Shown: positions 9,521 to 20,304, counted from the first letter of the stretch. The stretch is 64,000 nucleotides of DNA from Fulvimarina manganoxydans (GCF_900176465.1 NZ_FWXR01000007.1:119982-183981), one strand, 5' to 3'. The notes: generated from the letters alone by a model not told the origin. A program made the numbers and translations.

Positions 9521-10588
9521 ATGAGCCAAACGCGGACAGCGGCGGTATCGGCAATGCGTCCGATGGTGTTGGGCGGCTTGACCTTGCCCAATCGCGTCTT
9601 TGCTGCGCCCCTATCCGGCATTTCGGATGTGCCCTTCCGCCGTCTGACGCGCCGGTTCGGGGCAGGCCTGGTCTTTTCCGAAATGGTTGCCAGCGGTGAG
9701 TTCGTGAAGGGCTGCGCAGAAAGCGCTGTCCGGGCGATGCGGGCCGGCGACGGCATTCATGCTGTCCAGCTTGCCGGCCGCGACCCGCAATGGATGGAGC
9801 GCGCCGCGCGGCAGCTCGCCGAATCGGGTGTCGATCTCATCGATATCAACATGGGCTGCCCCGCCAAAAAAGTGGTCGGCGGTCTCTCCGGTTCGGCCTT
9901 GATGCGCGAACCCGAGCTTGCGCTTCGGATCGTCGAGGCGACCGTGCGAGGGGCCAGCGAGGTTCCTGTCAGTCTGAAGATGCGTCTCGGTTGGGATCGC
10001 GCGACCATGAATGCCGCTGAGATCGCGGCAAGGGCCGAGGCGGCGGGCGTCGCCATGATCACGGTTCACGGCCGAACTCGCGCTGATTTTTACGAAGGCC
10101 AGGCGGATTGGCACGCTATCGCCGAGGTCAGGCGCGCGGTCGAGGTGCCGCTTGTCGCCAATGGTGATCTGACCCGCGCCGCCGATCTGCCGCGCATGCT
10201 GGAGGCGAGCGGGGCCGATGCGGTTATGGTGGGACGCGGAGCGCAAGGCCGGCCCTGGCTTCCCGGCCTCATCGCCGGTGCCGTAACGCTTGATGAACTG
10301 GCAAGGCGCAAGGCGTCCGATCTCGTCTGCGAACATTACGAGGCGATGCTGGCGCATTATGGCGCTGCGTCCGGCTTGCGCCACGCGCGCAAGCATCTCG
10401 CCTGGTCGATCGAACGCCTCAGCGCCTTTTCCGGCGCCGATCTTCAGCAAAGCAAAGCCGAGATTCTGACCGCGAAAGAGCCGGGTCTCGTTCTCGATCG
10501 GCTTCGCCGGCTGTTTGCCGGGGTGAGCCTTGCCGATCTCGAAACGGGCGAGGCCTCCGATGCCCGTCAAGTGAAAGATGCCGCCTGA
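9521..10588 (+). CDS. dusB: tRNA-dihydrouridine synthase B
   Basis: Flavin enzyme that reduces specific uridines in the tRNA D-loop. The 355-residue protein follows the Dus/NifR3 pattern: N-terminal '[28 protein letters not shown]', the catalytic cysteine in [24 protein letters not shown]-binding [16 protein letters not shown] and VANGDL, and a C-terminal helical RNA-binding domain. It is the first gene of the dusB-ntrB-ntrC run; this arrangement (nifR3-ntrBC) is classical in rhizobia and Rhodobacter. Its last codons overlap or abut the start of ntrB. Confidence 0.95.
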   Translation: MSQTRTAAVSAMRPMVLGGLTLPNRVFAAPLSGISDVPFRRLTRRFGAGLVFSEMVASGEFVKGCAESAVRAMRAGDGIHAVQLAGRDPQWMERAARQLAESGVDLIDINMGCPAKKVVGGLSGSALMREPELALRIVEATVRGASEVPVSLKMRLGWDRATMNAAEIAARAEAAGVAMITVHGRTRADFYEGQADWHAIAEVRRAVEVPLVANGDLTRAADLPRMLEASGADAVMVGRGAQGRPWLPGLIAGAVTLDELARRKASDLVCEHYEAMLAHYGAASGLRHARKHLAWSIERLSAFSGADLQQSKAEILTAKEPGLVLDRLRRLFAGVSLADLETGEASDARQVKDAA

Positions 10589-10589
10589 C

Positions 10590-11744
10590 ATGACCGCGCC
10601 CGCAAACCCCAGAAGCGAAAACCAGGAGATGCATATTCTCGGCGCTTTGCCGCATCCGGTGATCGTTTGCGACAAGGACGGCTTCTTTCACTATGCCAAT
10701 ACGGATGCCGAGCAGTTCTTCTCGGCGAGCCGAACCTATCTTTTGCGGCGACGCCTGCAGGATTTCATTCCGCTGGACAATCCGGTCTTCTCGTTGATCG
10801 AGAAGGTCTTGGTGGAGCAATCGCGCTTCAGCGAATATCGCGTCGATCTCTCTTCGCCCCGTCTGGGAGCCGAGCGTCTGGTCGATCTTTATGTCGCCAA
10901 TGTCCCGGAGACGCCGCATCTGGCTGTCGTCATCATCCAGCTGCGCTCGATCGCCGAAAAGATGGATCGCCAGCTGACCCATCGCTCGGCGGCGCGTACC
11001 GTGACGGGCCTTGCCGCGATGCTCGCCCATGAAATTCGCAATCCCTTGTCGGGCATCAAGGGGGCCGCGCAGCTTCTGGCGACTTCGGCCTCGGACGAAG
11101 ACCGTGTCCTGACCCGCCTCATTCAGGAAGAGAGCGAGCGGATTGGCAAGCTCGTCAACCGGATGGAGGTCTTTTCGGACCAGCGGCCGATCGAGCGTTC
11201 GGCAGTGAATATCCATTCCGTCTTAGAGTATGTGAAGACGATCGCCAAAAGCGGCTTTGCGCGCGATATTCCGATCGCAGAACTTTATGATCCGTCCCTG
11301 CCGCCGGTCTATGCCAATCGCGATCAGCTCGTTCAGGTCTTTCTCAATCTGGTGAAGAACGCGGCCGAGGCGGTTACCCATGTCGAAAAGCCGGAGATTA
11401 GGCTCACCACCGCCTTCAGGCCCGGTGTGCGCCTGTCGGTCCCCGGCTCCCGGGATCGGGTCACCCTGCCGCTCGAATTCACCGTCGAGGACAACGGGCC
11501 GGGGGTTCCTGAAGACATTCGAGAAAACATCTTCGATCCGTTTGTGACGACTAAGCCGTCCGGGTCCGGGCTCGGCCTAGCACTCGTCGCGAAGATCATC
11601 GGCGACCATGGCGGCGTGATCGAATGCGACTCGCAGCCGGGCCACTCGATCTTTCGCATTCTGATGCCCGCCTGGAAAGAGCCGTCGGAGCTGCGAACCA
11701 GACCACAAGGCGCAAAGCCATTGCCAAAGAAGAGCCGGGGTTAA
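10590..11744 (+). CDS. ntrB: Nitrogen-regulation sensor histidine kinase NtrB
   Basis: Cytoplasmic sensor kinase/phosphatase that, with PII protein, sets phosphorylation of NtrC according to nitrogen status. A PAS domain occupies about residues 15-120 ([25 protein letters not shown]), the phospho-acceptor His lies in [21 protein letters not shown], and the HATPase domain has N ([12 protein letters not shown]), G1 (VEDNGPGVP) and G2 (GSGLGLALV) boxes. ATG at 10590 starts right after the dusB stop; an alternative ATG at 10578 overlaps dusB and adds four residues. No membrane segment is present, as expected for NtrB. Confidence 0.95.
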   Translation: MTAPANPRSENQEMHILGALPHPVIVCDKDGFFHYANTDAEQFFSASRTYLLRRRLQDFIPLDNPVFSLIEKVLVEQSRFSEYRVDLSSPRLGAERLVDLYVANVPETPHLAVVIIQLRSIAEKMDRQLTHRSAARTVTGLAAMLAHEIRNPLSGIKGAAQLLATSASDEDRVLTRLIQEESERIGKLVNRMEVFSDQRPIERSAVNIHSVLEYVKTIAKSGFARDIPIAELYDPSLPPVYANRDQLVQVFLNLVKNAAEAVTHVEKPEIRLTTAFRPGVRLSVPGSRDRVTLPLEFTVEDNGPGVPEDIRENIFDPFVTTKPSGSGLGLALVAKIIGDHGGVIECDSQPGHSIFRILMPAWKEPSELRTRPQGAKPLPKKSRG

Positions 11745-11748
11745 CGAT

Positions 11749-13194
11749 ATGGTTCAGCAGATTCTCGTTGCCGACGATGATGCCGCGATCCGCACGGTCG
11801 TCTCCCAGGCTTTGATGCGCGCCGGTTTCGAAGTGCGCGCGACGTCCAACATCGCCACGCTCTGGCGTTGGATATCGAGCGGCGAGGGCGATCTCGTCAT
11901 CACCGATGTTCTGATGCCAGACGGCAATGCCTTCGATACACTGCCGCGTATCAAGAATTCCCGGCCGGACCTTCCGGTCATCGTCATGAGTGCCCAAAAC
12001 ACCTTCATGACCGCGATCAAGGCCTCGGAGAAAGGGGCCTATGACTATGTGCCGAAGCCCTTCGATCTCAACGAACTGGTCGGCGTCGTGCGTCGGGCCC
12101 TGTCCGAGCCGAAGGGCGAACAGAAGCGTCAGGCGCCCGACGACAATGGCGAGGCGATGCCGCTCGTCGGCCGGTCGCCGGCCATGCAGGACATCTATCG
12201 CGCGCTCGCCCGGATGATGCAGACGGACCTGACCGTCACGATCACCGGCGAATCGGGCACGGGCAAGGAGCTCGTCGCACGGGCTCTTCATGATTACGGC
12301 CGTCGGCGCAAAGGACCCTTCGTCGCGATCAACATGGCCGCGATCCCGCGCGATCTCATCGAATCGGAGCTCTTCGGCCACGAAAAGGGCGCGTTTACCG
12401 GAGCCCAGGCGCGCTCCTCCGGCCGTTTCGAACAGGCGGAAGGCGGCACGCTCTTTCTCGATGAGATCGGCGACATGCCGATGGAAGCTCAGACGCGCTT
12501 GCTCCGTGTTTTGCAGCAAGGCGAATATATGCCCGTTGGTGGCCGTACCCCGATCACCACGGATGTTCGGATCGTCGCGGCGACCAACAAGGATCTGCGC
12601 CAGCTCATCGGTCGCGGCCTTTTCCGCGAAGATCTGTTCTATCGCCTCAATGTCGTCCCCCTGCGCCTGCCGCCGTTGCGCGAGCGCATTGAAGACATTC
12701 CCGACCTTGCCGGCCATTTCTTCAACGCCGCGACGAAGGAAGGCCTGCCGCGTAAGTCGCTGACGCCCGGTGCGCTCGACGCCATGCGCCGCTACACTTG
12801 GCCCGGCAATGTGCGCGAACTCGAAAACCTCATCCGCCGCTTCTGCGCCCTCTATCCGCAGGACGAGATTACGGCGGAGCTTGTCGAAAACGAATTGTCG
12901 AACGACGCCAACCAGTTCGGCGGCTACGACGATGGCGGCGGAGAGGCGATCGATCTCGGCCAGGCGGTGGAGCGGTATCTGTCGGACTATTTCTCGTCCT
13001 TCGGCGACGATCTCCCCCCGCCGGGGCTGCATGGACGCATTCTGCGGGAGGTGGAATATCCGCTGATCGCTGCGGCCCTGGCGGCGACGCGTGGCAATCA
13101 GGTGAAGGCGGCGGACCTTCTCGGCGTCAATCGAAACACGCTTCGCAAGAAAATTCGCGATCTCGATATTTCGGTCGTCCGCTCGATCCGGTAG
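11749..13194 (+). CDS. ntrC: Nitrogen-regulation response regulator NtrC
   Basis: Sigma-54-dependent activator of nitrogen-assimilation genes, 481 residues. Receiver domain at 1-120 with the acidic pocket DDD at 9-11, phospho-acceptor D53 ([13 protein letters not shown]) and KPFD. The AAA+ domain at about 140-380 has Walker A GESGTGKE, an intact GAFTGA loop for sigma-54 contact ([19 protein letters not shown]), and Walker [13 protein letters not shown]. The C-terminal Fis-type helix-turn-helix is at [21 protein letters not shown]. It starts 4 bases after ntrB, so the pair is co-transcribed. Confidence 0.96.
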   Translation: MVQQILVADDDAAIRTVVSQALMRAGFEVRATSNIATLWRWISSGEGDLVITDVLMPDGNAFDTLPRIKNSRPDLPVIVMSAQNTFMTAIKASEKGAYDYVPKPFDLNELVGVVRRALSEPKGEQKRQAPDDNGEAMPLVGRSPAMQDIYRALARMMQTDLTVTITGESGTGKELVARALHDYGRRRKGPFVAINMAAIPRDLIESELFGHEKGAFTGAQARSSGRFEQAEGGTLFLDEIGDMPMEAQTRLLRVLQQGEYMPVGGRTPITTDVRIVAATNKDLRQLIGRGLFREDLFYRLNVVPLRLPPLRERIEDIPDLAGHFFNAATKEGLPRKSLTPGALDAMRRYTWPGNVRELENLIRRFCALYPQDEITAELVENELSNDANQFGGYDDGGGEAIDLGQAVERYLSDYFSSFGDDLPPPGLHGRILREVEYPLIAAALAATRGNQVKAADLLGVNRNTLRKKIRDLDISVVRSIR

Positions 13195-13332
13195 TCTGAT
13201 CGTCAAGGCCATTCGGATGGGATCGCGGCGGAACGGTTAGAGTTCCTGCCGGCCGCCGTATTTCGTATCCACAGATCATTTGCGCGGCGAACGTTCGAAT
13301 ATTGCGTTCTCGTTGCATTCTGGCCACAATCC

Positions 13333-15579
13333 GTGTCTCTAACGGCACATGATGACCAGCGGCCGACTATGACAAGCGAATCGATCGATCAGGCGACGAC
13401 GCTGCCTTTCCTGATGGAACGTCGGCGTTTCATGCTCGTCCCCGGCCTACTCGCCGTCATCGGCGCGCTGGTCTGCGGCGCCATCTCCTTCGTCGTCTTG
13501 ATGGGGCTGACGCCGATCGCGCCGACCGACACGGTCGTGACGATCGCGACGGCGGTCAACGGTCTCTTCGTTCTGCTTCTGATCGTCCTGGTCGGCCGGG
13601 AAGTCAGCCGGATGGTGCGCGCGCGCCGTCAGGGGCGGGCCGCCTCGCGGCTTCATGTGCGGATCGTCGTTCTCTTCTCGATCGTCGCGGCGATCCCGGC
13701 GATCCTCGTCGCCATCGTCGCCTCCGTGACGCTCGATCTCGGGCTCGATCGTTGGTTCGAGATTAGAACGCGGGCGATCGTTGATTCCTCGATCAGCGTC
13801 GCTCGGGCCTATGTGAACGAGAATGCGCGCAATCTGCAGGGCTCCACCCTGTCGATGGCCTATGACCTCGACCAGCAGCGGCGGCTCTTCGATCTTGACC
13901 GCACCGGCTTCAAGAATTTCATGACCGAGCAGGCACGGGGTCGCTCCCTCCTCGGCGCCCAGCTCATCACCCGCGAGAAGGAACCGTTCCTCGTCGCCGA
14001 TGTGGAGGCCGACCAGCCGCTGCCCGTGCCGCCGGACGACGCCATGCAGCAGGCCGCCGAAGGCAGTCTCGTCTTCATCCCGCCGGGCGTGACCAATCTC
14101 GTCGGCGCCGTCATCCGTCTGCGCCAGATCCCGGGCGCTTTTCTCTACACGGTGCGTGCGGTCGACCCGCAGGTGCTGGCAGCGTTGCGCTTGATGGAAG
14201 AGCGGTCGGCGGAATATTCGAGCCTCCAGGATAATCGCTTCGGCCTTCAGCTCGCTTTCGCTCTCCTTTATCTCGGCATCTGTCTGATCGTCCTACTTTC
14301 CGCTATCTGGACCGGGATCGGCGTCGCGGACCGCCTGGTGCGCCCGATCCGCCTCTTAATGGGCGCCGCCGACGAGGTCTCGTCCGGCAATCTGTCCGTC
14401 TCGGTTCCCGTGCGCGCCTCGGATGGCGATGTCGGCTCGCTCTCCAACACCTTCAACAATATGACGCGTCAATTGCGTAGTCAGCGGGCCGAACTCATCA
14501 ACGCCAAGGATGTGATTGACGAGCGCCGTCGCTTCACCGAAGCGGTTCTGTCGGGTGTGACCGTCGGCGTCGTCGGCGTCGCACCCTCCGGTCGGGTGTC
14601 GATGCTCAATCCGTCCGGCGAGCGCATTCTCGGCGTGCCTGCGACGGCCGTGGTGGGCCGCCCGCTGGGCGATGCCTTCCCGGTCTTTGCACGCATTCTC
14701 GACGAGGCGATTGCCTCGCATCGATCGGATCATCAAGAGGAAGTGAAGATGCGCATTCGCGAGCGCGAGCGTACCCTCTCGATCCGCATCACTAGCGCCG
14801 AACCCTCCGGCGAGGCCCAGTCCAGCGTCGTGACAATCGACGACATCACCGATCTCGTGGATGCGCAGCGTTCCTCCGCGTGGGCCGATGTCGCAAGACG
14901 CATTGCCCATGAGATCAAGAACCCGTTGACACCGATCCAGCTGTCAGCCGAGCGAATCCGCCGGCGCTATGGCAAACGGGTCGAGGATGATCGGGAGGTT
15001 TTCGATCGCTGCATCGAAACCATCGTGCGGCAGGTATCCGACATCGGCCGCATGGTGGACGAATTCTCCAATTTCGCCCGCATGCCGAAGCCTCGTATGG
15101 AGCCGACGGATCTGCGCGAGGTCATCAAGGAGGCGATGTTCACGCGGGAAATGGGCGACCACGGAATCACCTTCGTCGCCGATCTCCCGGAAGAGCCGCT
15201 TCTCGGCCGTTACGATACGCGCCTTCTCGGTCAAGCCTTCGGCAATCTGGTCAAGAACGCGGTCGAGGCGCTGGAAGGGGCGAATGTCGAAAATGGCCGG
15301 ATCGAGGTCCGCGCTCGGCCCGGCGCCCATTGGCATGAGATCGAAATCGTCGACAACGGCATGGGATTTCCCAAGGAGAATCGAGATCGTCTCTTGGAGC
15401 CCTACATGACGACGCGCGAAAAAGGCACAGGTTTGGGTCTCGCGATCGTTCGCAAGATCATCGAAGAACATGGGGGTTCCATTCTGCTCGATGACGCGCC
15501 GGGGGAGGAGACGGGTGCCATGGTGCGCATCGCCCTCCCAGCCGGGGATTCGGTCGTCGAGAGCGAAGGGAACGAGTGA
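13333..15579 (+). CDS. ntrY: Membrane sensor histidine kinase NtrY
   Basis: Membrane-bound kinase partner of NtrX, linked in alphaproteobacteria to nitrogen and redox/oxygen responses. The 748-residue frame has two close N-terminal membrane segments (about 35-65 and 75-95), a further one near 110-140, a periplasmic region, a membrane segment at about 300-330, then HAMP (RLVRPIRLLMGAADEVSSGN), PAS (AVLSGVTVGVVGVAPSGRVSMLNPSGE) and kinase domains. The H-box is ARRIAHEIKNPLTPIQLSAE, followed by N box FGNLVKNAVEAL and G boxes VDNGMGFP and GTGLGLAIV. The start is uncertain: GTG at 13333 gives the longest form, and ATG at 13369 is also reasonable. A gap of 138 bases after ntrC allows a separate promoter. 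Confidence 0.94.
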   Translation: MSLTAHDDQRPTMTSESIDQATTLPFLMERRRFMLVPGLLAVIGALVCGAISFVVLMGLTPIAPTDTVVTIATAVNGLFVLLLIVLVGREVSRMVRARRQGRAASRLHVRIVVLFSIVAAIPAILVAIVASVTLDLGLDRWFEIRTRAIVDSSISVARAYVNENARNLQGSTLSMAYDLDQQRRLFDLDRTGFKNFMTEQARGRSLLGAQLITREKEPFLVADVEADQPLPVPPDDAMQQAAEGSLVFIPPGVTNLVGAVIRLRQIPGAFLYTVRAVDPQVLAALRLMEERSAEYSSLQDNRFGLQLAFALLYLGICLIVLLSAIWTGIGVADRLVRPIRLLMGAADEVSSGNLSVSVPVRASDGDVGSLSNTFNNMTRQLRSQRAELINAKDVIDERRRFTEAVLSGVTVGVVGVAPSGRVSMLNPSGERILGVPATAVVGRPLGDAFPVFARILDEAIASHRSDHQEEVKMRIRERERTLSIRITSAEPSGEAQSSVVTIDDITDLVDAQRSSAWADVARRIAHEIKNPLTPIQLSAERIRRRYGKRVEDDREVFDRCIETIVRQVSDIGRMVDEFSNFARMPKPRMEPTDLREVIKEAMFTREMGDHGITFVADLPEEPLLGRYDTRLLGQAFGNLVKNAVEALEGANVENGRIEVRARPGAHWHEIEIVDNGMGFPKENRDRLLEPYMTTREKGTGLGLAIVRKIIEEHGGSILLDDAPGEETGAMVRIALPAGDSVVESEGNE

Positions 15580-15597
15580 GAAGGACGTGAAAGCGCG

Positions 15598-16962
15598 ATG
15601 GCATCGGACATCCTGATCGTCGACGACGAGGCCGACATCCGTGACCTGGTGGCAGGTCTTCTGGAAGACGAGGGTCACGAGACGCGGACCGCCGGCAATG
15701 CCGACATGGCATTGCAGTCGATCGCCGACCGCGTGCCGCAACTCGTTTTTCTGGACATCTGGCTGCAGGGGAGCCGTGTCGATGGGCTCGACCTCCTCGA
15801 CATGATCAAGGCTCAGCATCCGGAAGTGCCGGTGGTCATGATTTCGGGCCACGGCAATATCGAAACCGCTGTCTCGGCGATCCGCCGGGGCGCCTACGAT
15901 TACATCGAGAAGCCGTTCAAGGCCGATCGATTGATCCTGATCGCTGAGCGAGCACTGGAGACTTCCAAGCTGAAGCGCGAGGTCGTCGAATTGCGCCGGC
16001 GCTCCTCCGACTTTCCCGAACTCATCGGCAAGTCCCAGCCGATGAACCAGCTTCGCGGTGTGATCGGGCGTGTGGCGCCGACCAATTCGCGCATCATGAT
16101 CCATGGCGCTTCGGGGACCGGCAAGGAGATGGTCGCGCGCGCCATTCACGCGGCCTCCCAGCGCTCGGAGGGACCTTTCATCGCGATCAATGCTGCAGCC
16201 ATTACGCCGGAGCGCATGGAGATCGAGCTTTTCGGCAATGAGACGCCGCCCGGTGTCGAGCGTAAGGTCGGAGCTCTGGAGCAGGCCCATCGCGGAACGC
16301 TCTATCTAGACGAAGTCGCCGACATGCCGCGCGAGACCCAGAACAAGATTCTGCGCGTTCTCACCGACCAGTCCTTCGAACGGGTCGGCGGCACCAAGCG
16401 CGTCAAGGTGGATGTGCGGATCATCTCCTCGACGGCGCAGAACCTCGAATCGTCGATCGCCGAGGGCCAATTCCGGGAGGATCTCTATCACCGGCTCGCC
16501 GTCGTCCCGATCCTGATCCCGCCGCTCGCCGAGCGACGTCAGGATATTCCGCTGATGATCGAGGCCTTCATGAACCAGATCAGCGAACAGACCGGCATCA
16601 AACCTCGCGCCTTGAGCCCTGAGGCACTCGCGGTTCTTCAGTCGTCGGAATGGCCCGGCAACATCCGCCAGCTGCGTAACAATATCGAGCGTCTGATGAT
16701 CCTGGCGCGCGACTCGGAGGATGCCGAGCCGATCTCGGCCGACATGCTGCCGTCGGAGGTCGGCGACATGCTGCCGCGAACGCCGAGCCAGTCAAACGGC
16801 CAAATCCTTGCGCTGCCGCTGCGCGATGCACGCGAGGTGTTCGAGAAGGAATATCTCGTCGCACAGATCAGCCGGTTCGGCGGCAATATCTCGCGGACGG
16901 CCGAATTCGTCGGCATGGAACGCTCTGCGCTCCATCGCAAGCTGAAGTCGCTCGGCATTTGA
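15598..16962 (+). CDS. ntrX: Response regulator NtrX
   Basis: NtrC-family response regulator paired with NtrY, 454 residues. Receiver at 1-120 with phospho-acceptor D53 (LVFLDIWLQGSRVDGLDLL). The AAA+ domain has Walker A GASGTGKE and Walker B GTLYLDEVADMP, but the loop region that carries GAFTGA in NtrC reads FGNETPPGVERKVGALEQAH here, so the sigma-54 contact motif is missing. This is characteristic of alphaproteobacterial NtrX, which is thought to act largely independently of sigma-54. The C-terminal Fis-like helix-turn-helix is at GNISRTAEFVGMERSALHRKL. It starts 18 bases after ntrY. Confidence 0.95.
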   Translation: MASDILIVDDEADIRDLVAGLLEDEGHETRTAGNADMALQSIADRVPQLVFLDIWLQGSRVDGLDLLDMIKAQHPEVPVVMISGHGNIETAVSAIRRGAYDYIEKPFKADRLILIAERALETSKLKREVVELRRRSSDFPELIGKSQPMNQLRGVIGRVAPTNSRIMIHGASGTGKEMVARAIHAASQRSEGPFIAINAAAITPERMEIELFGNETPPGVERKVGALEQAHRGTLYLDEVADMPRETQNKILRVLTDQSFERVGGTKRVKVDVRIISSTAQNLESSIAEGQFREDLYHRLAVVPILIPPLAERRQDIPLMIEAFMNQISEQTGIKPRALSPEALAVLQSSEWPGNIRQLRNNIERLMILARDSEDAEPISADMLPSEVGDMLPRTPSQSNGQILALPLRDAREVFEKEYLVAQISRFGGNISRTAEFVGMERSALHRKLKSLGI

Positions 16963-17083
16963 TCGCCGCTGAGCGGTGTTTCCTTGCGTCTTTGGCCAGC
17001 TTCCCGCGTGATGGGCTTTGCGGGACAGGGCGATTTTGGGCTAGGGCGAAGCCGCATCAAGGACGGACGGGGATTTCGGCCGC

Positions 17084-18460
17084 ATGAGAGTGGTGATCTG
17101 TGGCGCTGGCCAGGTCGGATACGGTATTGCCGAACGCCTGGCCTCCGAGCGCAACGACGTCTCGGTGATCGATACCTCGCCAACGCTCGTCCAGGCGATC
17201 CGCGAGAATCTCGATGCACGCGGCTTCATCGGGCATGGTGCCCATCCCGAAGTCTTGGCCGAAGCCGGCGCCGAGCAGGCGGACATGCTGATCGCCGTCA
17301 CGCTGCATGACGAAGTCAACATGGTCGCCTGTCAGGTGGCCCATTCGCTATTCAACATCCCGACCAAAATCGCCCGCATCCGCGCCCAGAGCTACCTTCA
17401 GTCCCACTGGCAGGATCTCTTCTCGACCGACAACATGCCGATCGACGTGATTATCTCGCCCGAGGTGGAGGTTGGCGAGATGGTGCTCCGGCGCATTGCG
17501 CTGCCGGGCGCCATGGATGCGGTGCGCTTTGCCGATAATTCGACCGCGATGGTGGCGATCGAGTGCCGCGACGACTGCCCGGTGGTGAACACGCCGCTCG
17601 GCCAATTGACTGATCTTTTCCCCGATCTTAGCGCCACGGTCGTCGGCATCCTTCGCGGCACCAATCTCTTCATCCCCGGCTCGGGGGACCAGATGGTGGC
17701 CGGGGACGTGGCTTATGTCGTCGTCGAGCGCACCCATGTGAAGCGAACGCTCGGCCTTTTCGGCCATGCCGAGCCGGAAGCGACGCGTATCGTCATCGTC
17801 GGTGGCGGCAATATCGGCTATTATGTCGCGCGGGAGATGGAGCGACGGGACCTCCGGGCCAAGCTGCGCGTCATCGAGGCCAATCACGATCGGGCAGTCA
17901 GCATTGCCGATACGCTCAAGCGGACCATCGTCTTGCACGGATCGGGACTCGATCAAGGGCTCTTGTCGGAGGCCGATATCGAGACAAGCGATCTGCTCGT
18001 CGCCCTCACCAATGATGACAAGGTCAACGTCCTCTCCAGCGTCATGGCCAAGCGTCTTGGCTGCTATGGCAATCTGGCGCTTTTGAACAATCAGGACTTT
18101 CAAGGGCTCACGCGGCCACTCGGCATCGATGCCTTTATCAATCCGCGCTCGGTGACCATCTCTCGCGTTCTGCAGCATGTGCGTCGGGGCCGCATTCGCG
18201 CCGTTCATTCCATCCAGAACGGGCTTGCTGAGGCGATCGAGGCCGAGGCTCTGGAAACATCCCCTATCGTCGGCACGCCGATCAAGGAATTGAATCTCCC
18301 TGAGGATCTAAGGATCGGCGCTGTTTATCGGGAAGGGAAATTCCTGAAGCCGACAGGCAATCTGAAGATCAGGGCGAGGGACCGCGTCGTCATCTTTGCC
18401 AAAGCCGGCGCGGTTCGACAGGTCGAGCAGATGTTCCGCGTAAGTCTCGAATTCTTTTAA
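17084..18460 (+). CDS. trkA: Trk potassium uptake system regulatory subunit TrkA
   Basis: Peripheral NAD(H)-binding gating subunit of the Trk K+ transporter, 458 residues. Two RCK units are present: the first opens with VVICGAGQVGYGIAERLASE and the acidic VIDT; the second begins at about residue 232 with VIVGGGNIGYYVAREMERR. Each is followed by a TrkA-C domain (the last at about 370-455, IKELNLPEDLRIGAVYREG). The membrane subunit TrkH is not in the window. Position between ntrX and hfq is the standard Rhizobiales order, although the aminotransferase gene sometimes found between trkA and hfq is not here. Confidence 0.95.
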   Translation: MRVVICGAGQVGYGIAERLASERNDVSVIDTSPTLVQAIRENLDARGFIGHGAHPEVLAEAGAEQADMLIAVTLHDEVNMVACQVAHSLFNIPTKIARIRAQSYLQSHWQDLFSTDNMPIDVIISPEVEVGEMVLRRIALPGAMDAVRFADNSTAMVAIECRDDCPVVNTPLGQLTDLFPDLSATVVGILRGTNLFIPGSGDQMVAGDVAYVVVERTHVKRTLGLFGHAEPEATRIVIVGGGNIGYYVAREMERRDLRAKLRVIEANHDRAVSIADTLKRTIVLHGSGLDQGLLSEADIETSDLLVALTNDDKVNVLSSVMAKRLGCYGNLALLNNQDFQGLTRPLGIDAFINPRSVTISRVLQHVRRGRIRAVHSIQNGLAEAIEAEALETSPIVGTPIKELNLPEDLRIGAVYREGKFLKPTGNLKIRARDRVVIFAKAGAVRQVEQMFRVSLEFF

Positions 18461-18672
18461 AGAAATTGCGGGAAGCCTGGAATGGTGACCGCAACGGTTT
18501 ATCGCGCCCCAAGAGCGAGTGGACCGAAAAACCCGAAGAAGTTTCGCCGCAACTTGCCGCCTATCCCCTTGCGTCGCCACCACACGTAGCCTTTAACCTT
18601 GGGCACGGCAAAAAAATGAGCATGCCGCGTCGCGGGCAGGCTCAATAAGAATAAGGAAAGGCATTCCATCTC

Positions 18673-18918
18673 ATGGCCGAACGCACGCAGAACCTTCAGG
18701 ATCTGTTCCTCAACACTGTTCGTAAGCAAAAGATTTCACTCACGATTTTTCTGGTCAATGGCGTGAAACTGACGGGCGTCGTGACCTCGTTCGACAATTT
18801 CTGCGTGCTGCTTCGTCGCGACGGGCATTCGCAACTCGTCTATAAGCACGCTATATCGACCATCATGCCGGCTCAGCCGGTGCAATTGTATGATGGCGAC
18901 GACGACAGGAAGGCCTGA
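18673..18918 (+). CDS. hfq: RNA chaperone Hfq
   Basis: Hexameric Sm-like RNA chaperone that pairs small RNAs with mRNAs. The 81-residue protein has the full Sm fold: Sm1 ([25 protein letters not shown], split by the usual variable turn) and Sm2 with the YKHAISTI signature, and a short acidic tail (YDGDDDRKA) as in other alphaproteobacteria. An AAGGAAAGG ribosome site lies upstream of ATG 18673. The 212-base gap after trkA probably holds the hfq promoter. The stop codon directly precedes the hflX start. Confidence 0.98.
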   Translation: MAERTQNLQDLFLNTVRKQKISLTIFLVNGVKLTGVVTSFDNFCVLLRRDGHSQLVYKHAISTIMPAQPVQLYDGDDDRKA

Positions 18919-20304
18919 TTGGCAGAATTTAAGGATATCGGTCCGCGCGGACCGATCGAACACAAGGCGGTGCCGACCCGGGCGGCCGTCTATGTCCCGA
19001 TCTTCAAGGACGCGCTCGCTAGTGAGACCGCGGCATCGGGGGGCGATTTGCCCAAGCGCAGCCATGAGGCGCGCTTGGAGGAGGCGCTTGGGCTGGCGGC
19101 GGCGATCGAGCTAGAGGTCGTTTCCAGCGGCGTTCTGATGCAGCGCTCGCCGCGGCCTGCAACGCTTATAGGGTCGGGCAAGGTCGACGAGCTGAAAGGC
19201 ATCATTGCGGCCGAGGAGATCGGTCTGGTGGTCATCGACCATCCGCTGACGCCAGTTCAGCAGCGCAATCTCGAAAAGGAGCTGAACGCCAAGGTTCTCG
19301 ACCGGACCGGGCTCATTCTCGAGATTTTCGGTCGCCGGGCCCGCACCAAGGAAGGCCGCCTGCAGGTCGAACTCGCCCATCTGAACTATCAGCGCGGGCG
19401 TCTCGTGCGCAGCTGGACCCATCTGGAGCGCCAGCGCGGCGGTGCCGGCTTCCTCGGTGGGCCGGGCGAAACTCAGATCGAAGCGGACCGTCGCCAACTT
19501 CAGACGCGGATCAAGCGCTTGGAGGGGGAGCTCGACCAGGTGCGCCGCACGCGCCAACTTCACCGCGAGAAGCGGCGCAAGCGCCCCCATCCAATCGTCG
19601 CTCTCGTCGGCTACACCAATGCCGGTAAGTCGACCCTGTTCAACCGGATGACCGGCGCGGACGTCTTCGCCAAGAACCTCCTTTTCGCGACGCTCGACCC
19701 GACGCTTCGCCGCGCGACCCTGCCGCATGGCACGGAGGTTTTGTTCTCGGACACGGTGGGCTTCATCTCCGAATTGCCGACCCATCTCGTCGCGGCCTTC
19801 CGGGCAACGCTCGAAGAGGTGATCGAGGCGGATATCATCCTCCATGTGCGCGACGTCTCCGATCCGGACACGCTGGCGCAGGCGGAGGACGTGCGGCAGA
19901 TTCTTCGCGATCTTGGCATTGATGCCGATGACGCCGACCATGTCATCGAGGTCTGGAACAAGATCGACCGGCTCGACGAGACGGGTCGCCAGCATATCGA
20001 GGCGGCCGCCACGGGAAGCCTGCAACGCGACGATCTTCACCTCGTCTCGGCGATCACCGGGGAGGGTATCGAGCCGCTTCTCGCCGATGTCGAAAAGCGC
20101 ATTGCCGGCCGGATTGGCGAGGTGGAAGTCGATCTCGAGCCGGAGGCGATGACGCTTCTTCCCTGGTTCTACGAGAACGCTTCCGTTCTTTCACGGGACG
20201 ATCGCGAGGATGGGTCGATTCATCTGCAGTTGGCGATGACGGCGCAGGCCATGACCGAGCTGGGGCGATTGAAGTCAAGCCGGCCGGGCGTCGCGGTTCA
20301 GTAG
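18919..20304 (+). CDS. hflX: Ribosome-associated GTPase HflX
   Basis: GTPase of the Obg/HflX superfamily that binds 50S subunits and splits stalled ribosomes. The 461-residue protein has the N-terminal HflX domain (SPRPATLIGSGKVDEL, LDRTGLILEIFGRRARTKEGRLQVELA split by the glycine-rich GFLGGPGETQIEADRR segment), then a G domain with G1 GYTNAGKSTLF, G3 DTVGFI and G4 NKID. The start is the TTG at 18919, immediately after the hfq stop with no gap, suggesting translational coupling. The hfq-hflX pair is widely conserved in proteobacteria. Confidence 0.95.
   Translation: MAEFKDIGPRGPIEHKAVPTRAAVYVPIFKDALASETAASGGDLPKRSHEARLEEALGLAAAIELEVVSSGVLMQRSPRPATLIGSGKVDELKGIIAAEEIGLVVIDHPLTPVQQRNLEKELNAKVLDRTGLILEIFGRRARTKEGRLQVELAHLNYQRGRLVRSWTHLERQRGGAGFLGGPGETQIEADRRQLQTRIKRLEGELDQVRRTRQLHREKRRKRPHPIVALVGYTNAGKSTLFNRMTGADVFAKNLLFATLDPTLRRATLPHGTEVLFSDTVGFISELPTHLVAAFRATLEEVIEADIILHVRDVSDPDTLAQAEDVRQILRDLGIDADDADHVIEVWNKIDRLDETGRQHIEAAATGSLQRDDLHLVSAITGEGIEPLLADVEKRIAGRIGEVEVDLEPEAMTLLPWFYENASVLSRDDREDGSIHLQLAMTAQAMTELGRLKSSRPGVAVQ

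Noticed and set aside
13297..13313. GTTC..GTTC pair (gttcgaatattgcgttc) like the alphaproteobacterial SOS box
   Set aside because: The spacing is 9 bases instead of 7, and ntrY is not an SOS gene.
18600..18625. Possible sigma-54 promoter (ttgggcacggc) before hfq
   Set aside because: The GC of the -12 element is missing at the needed spacing.
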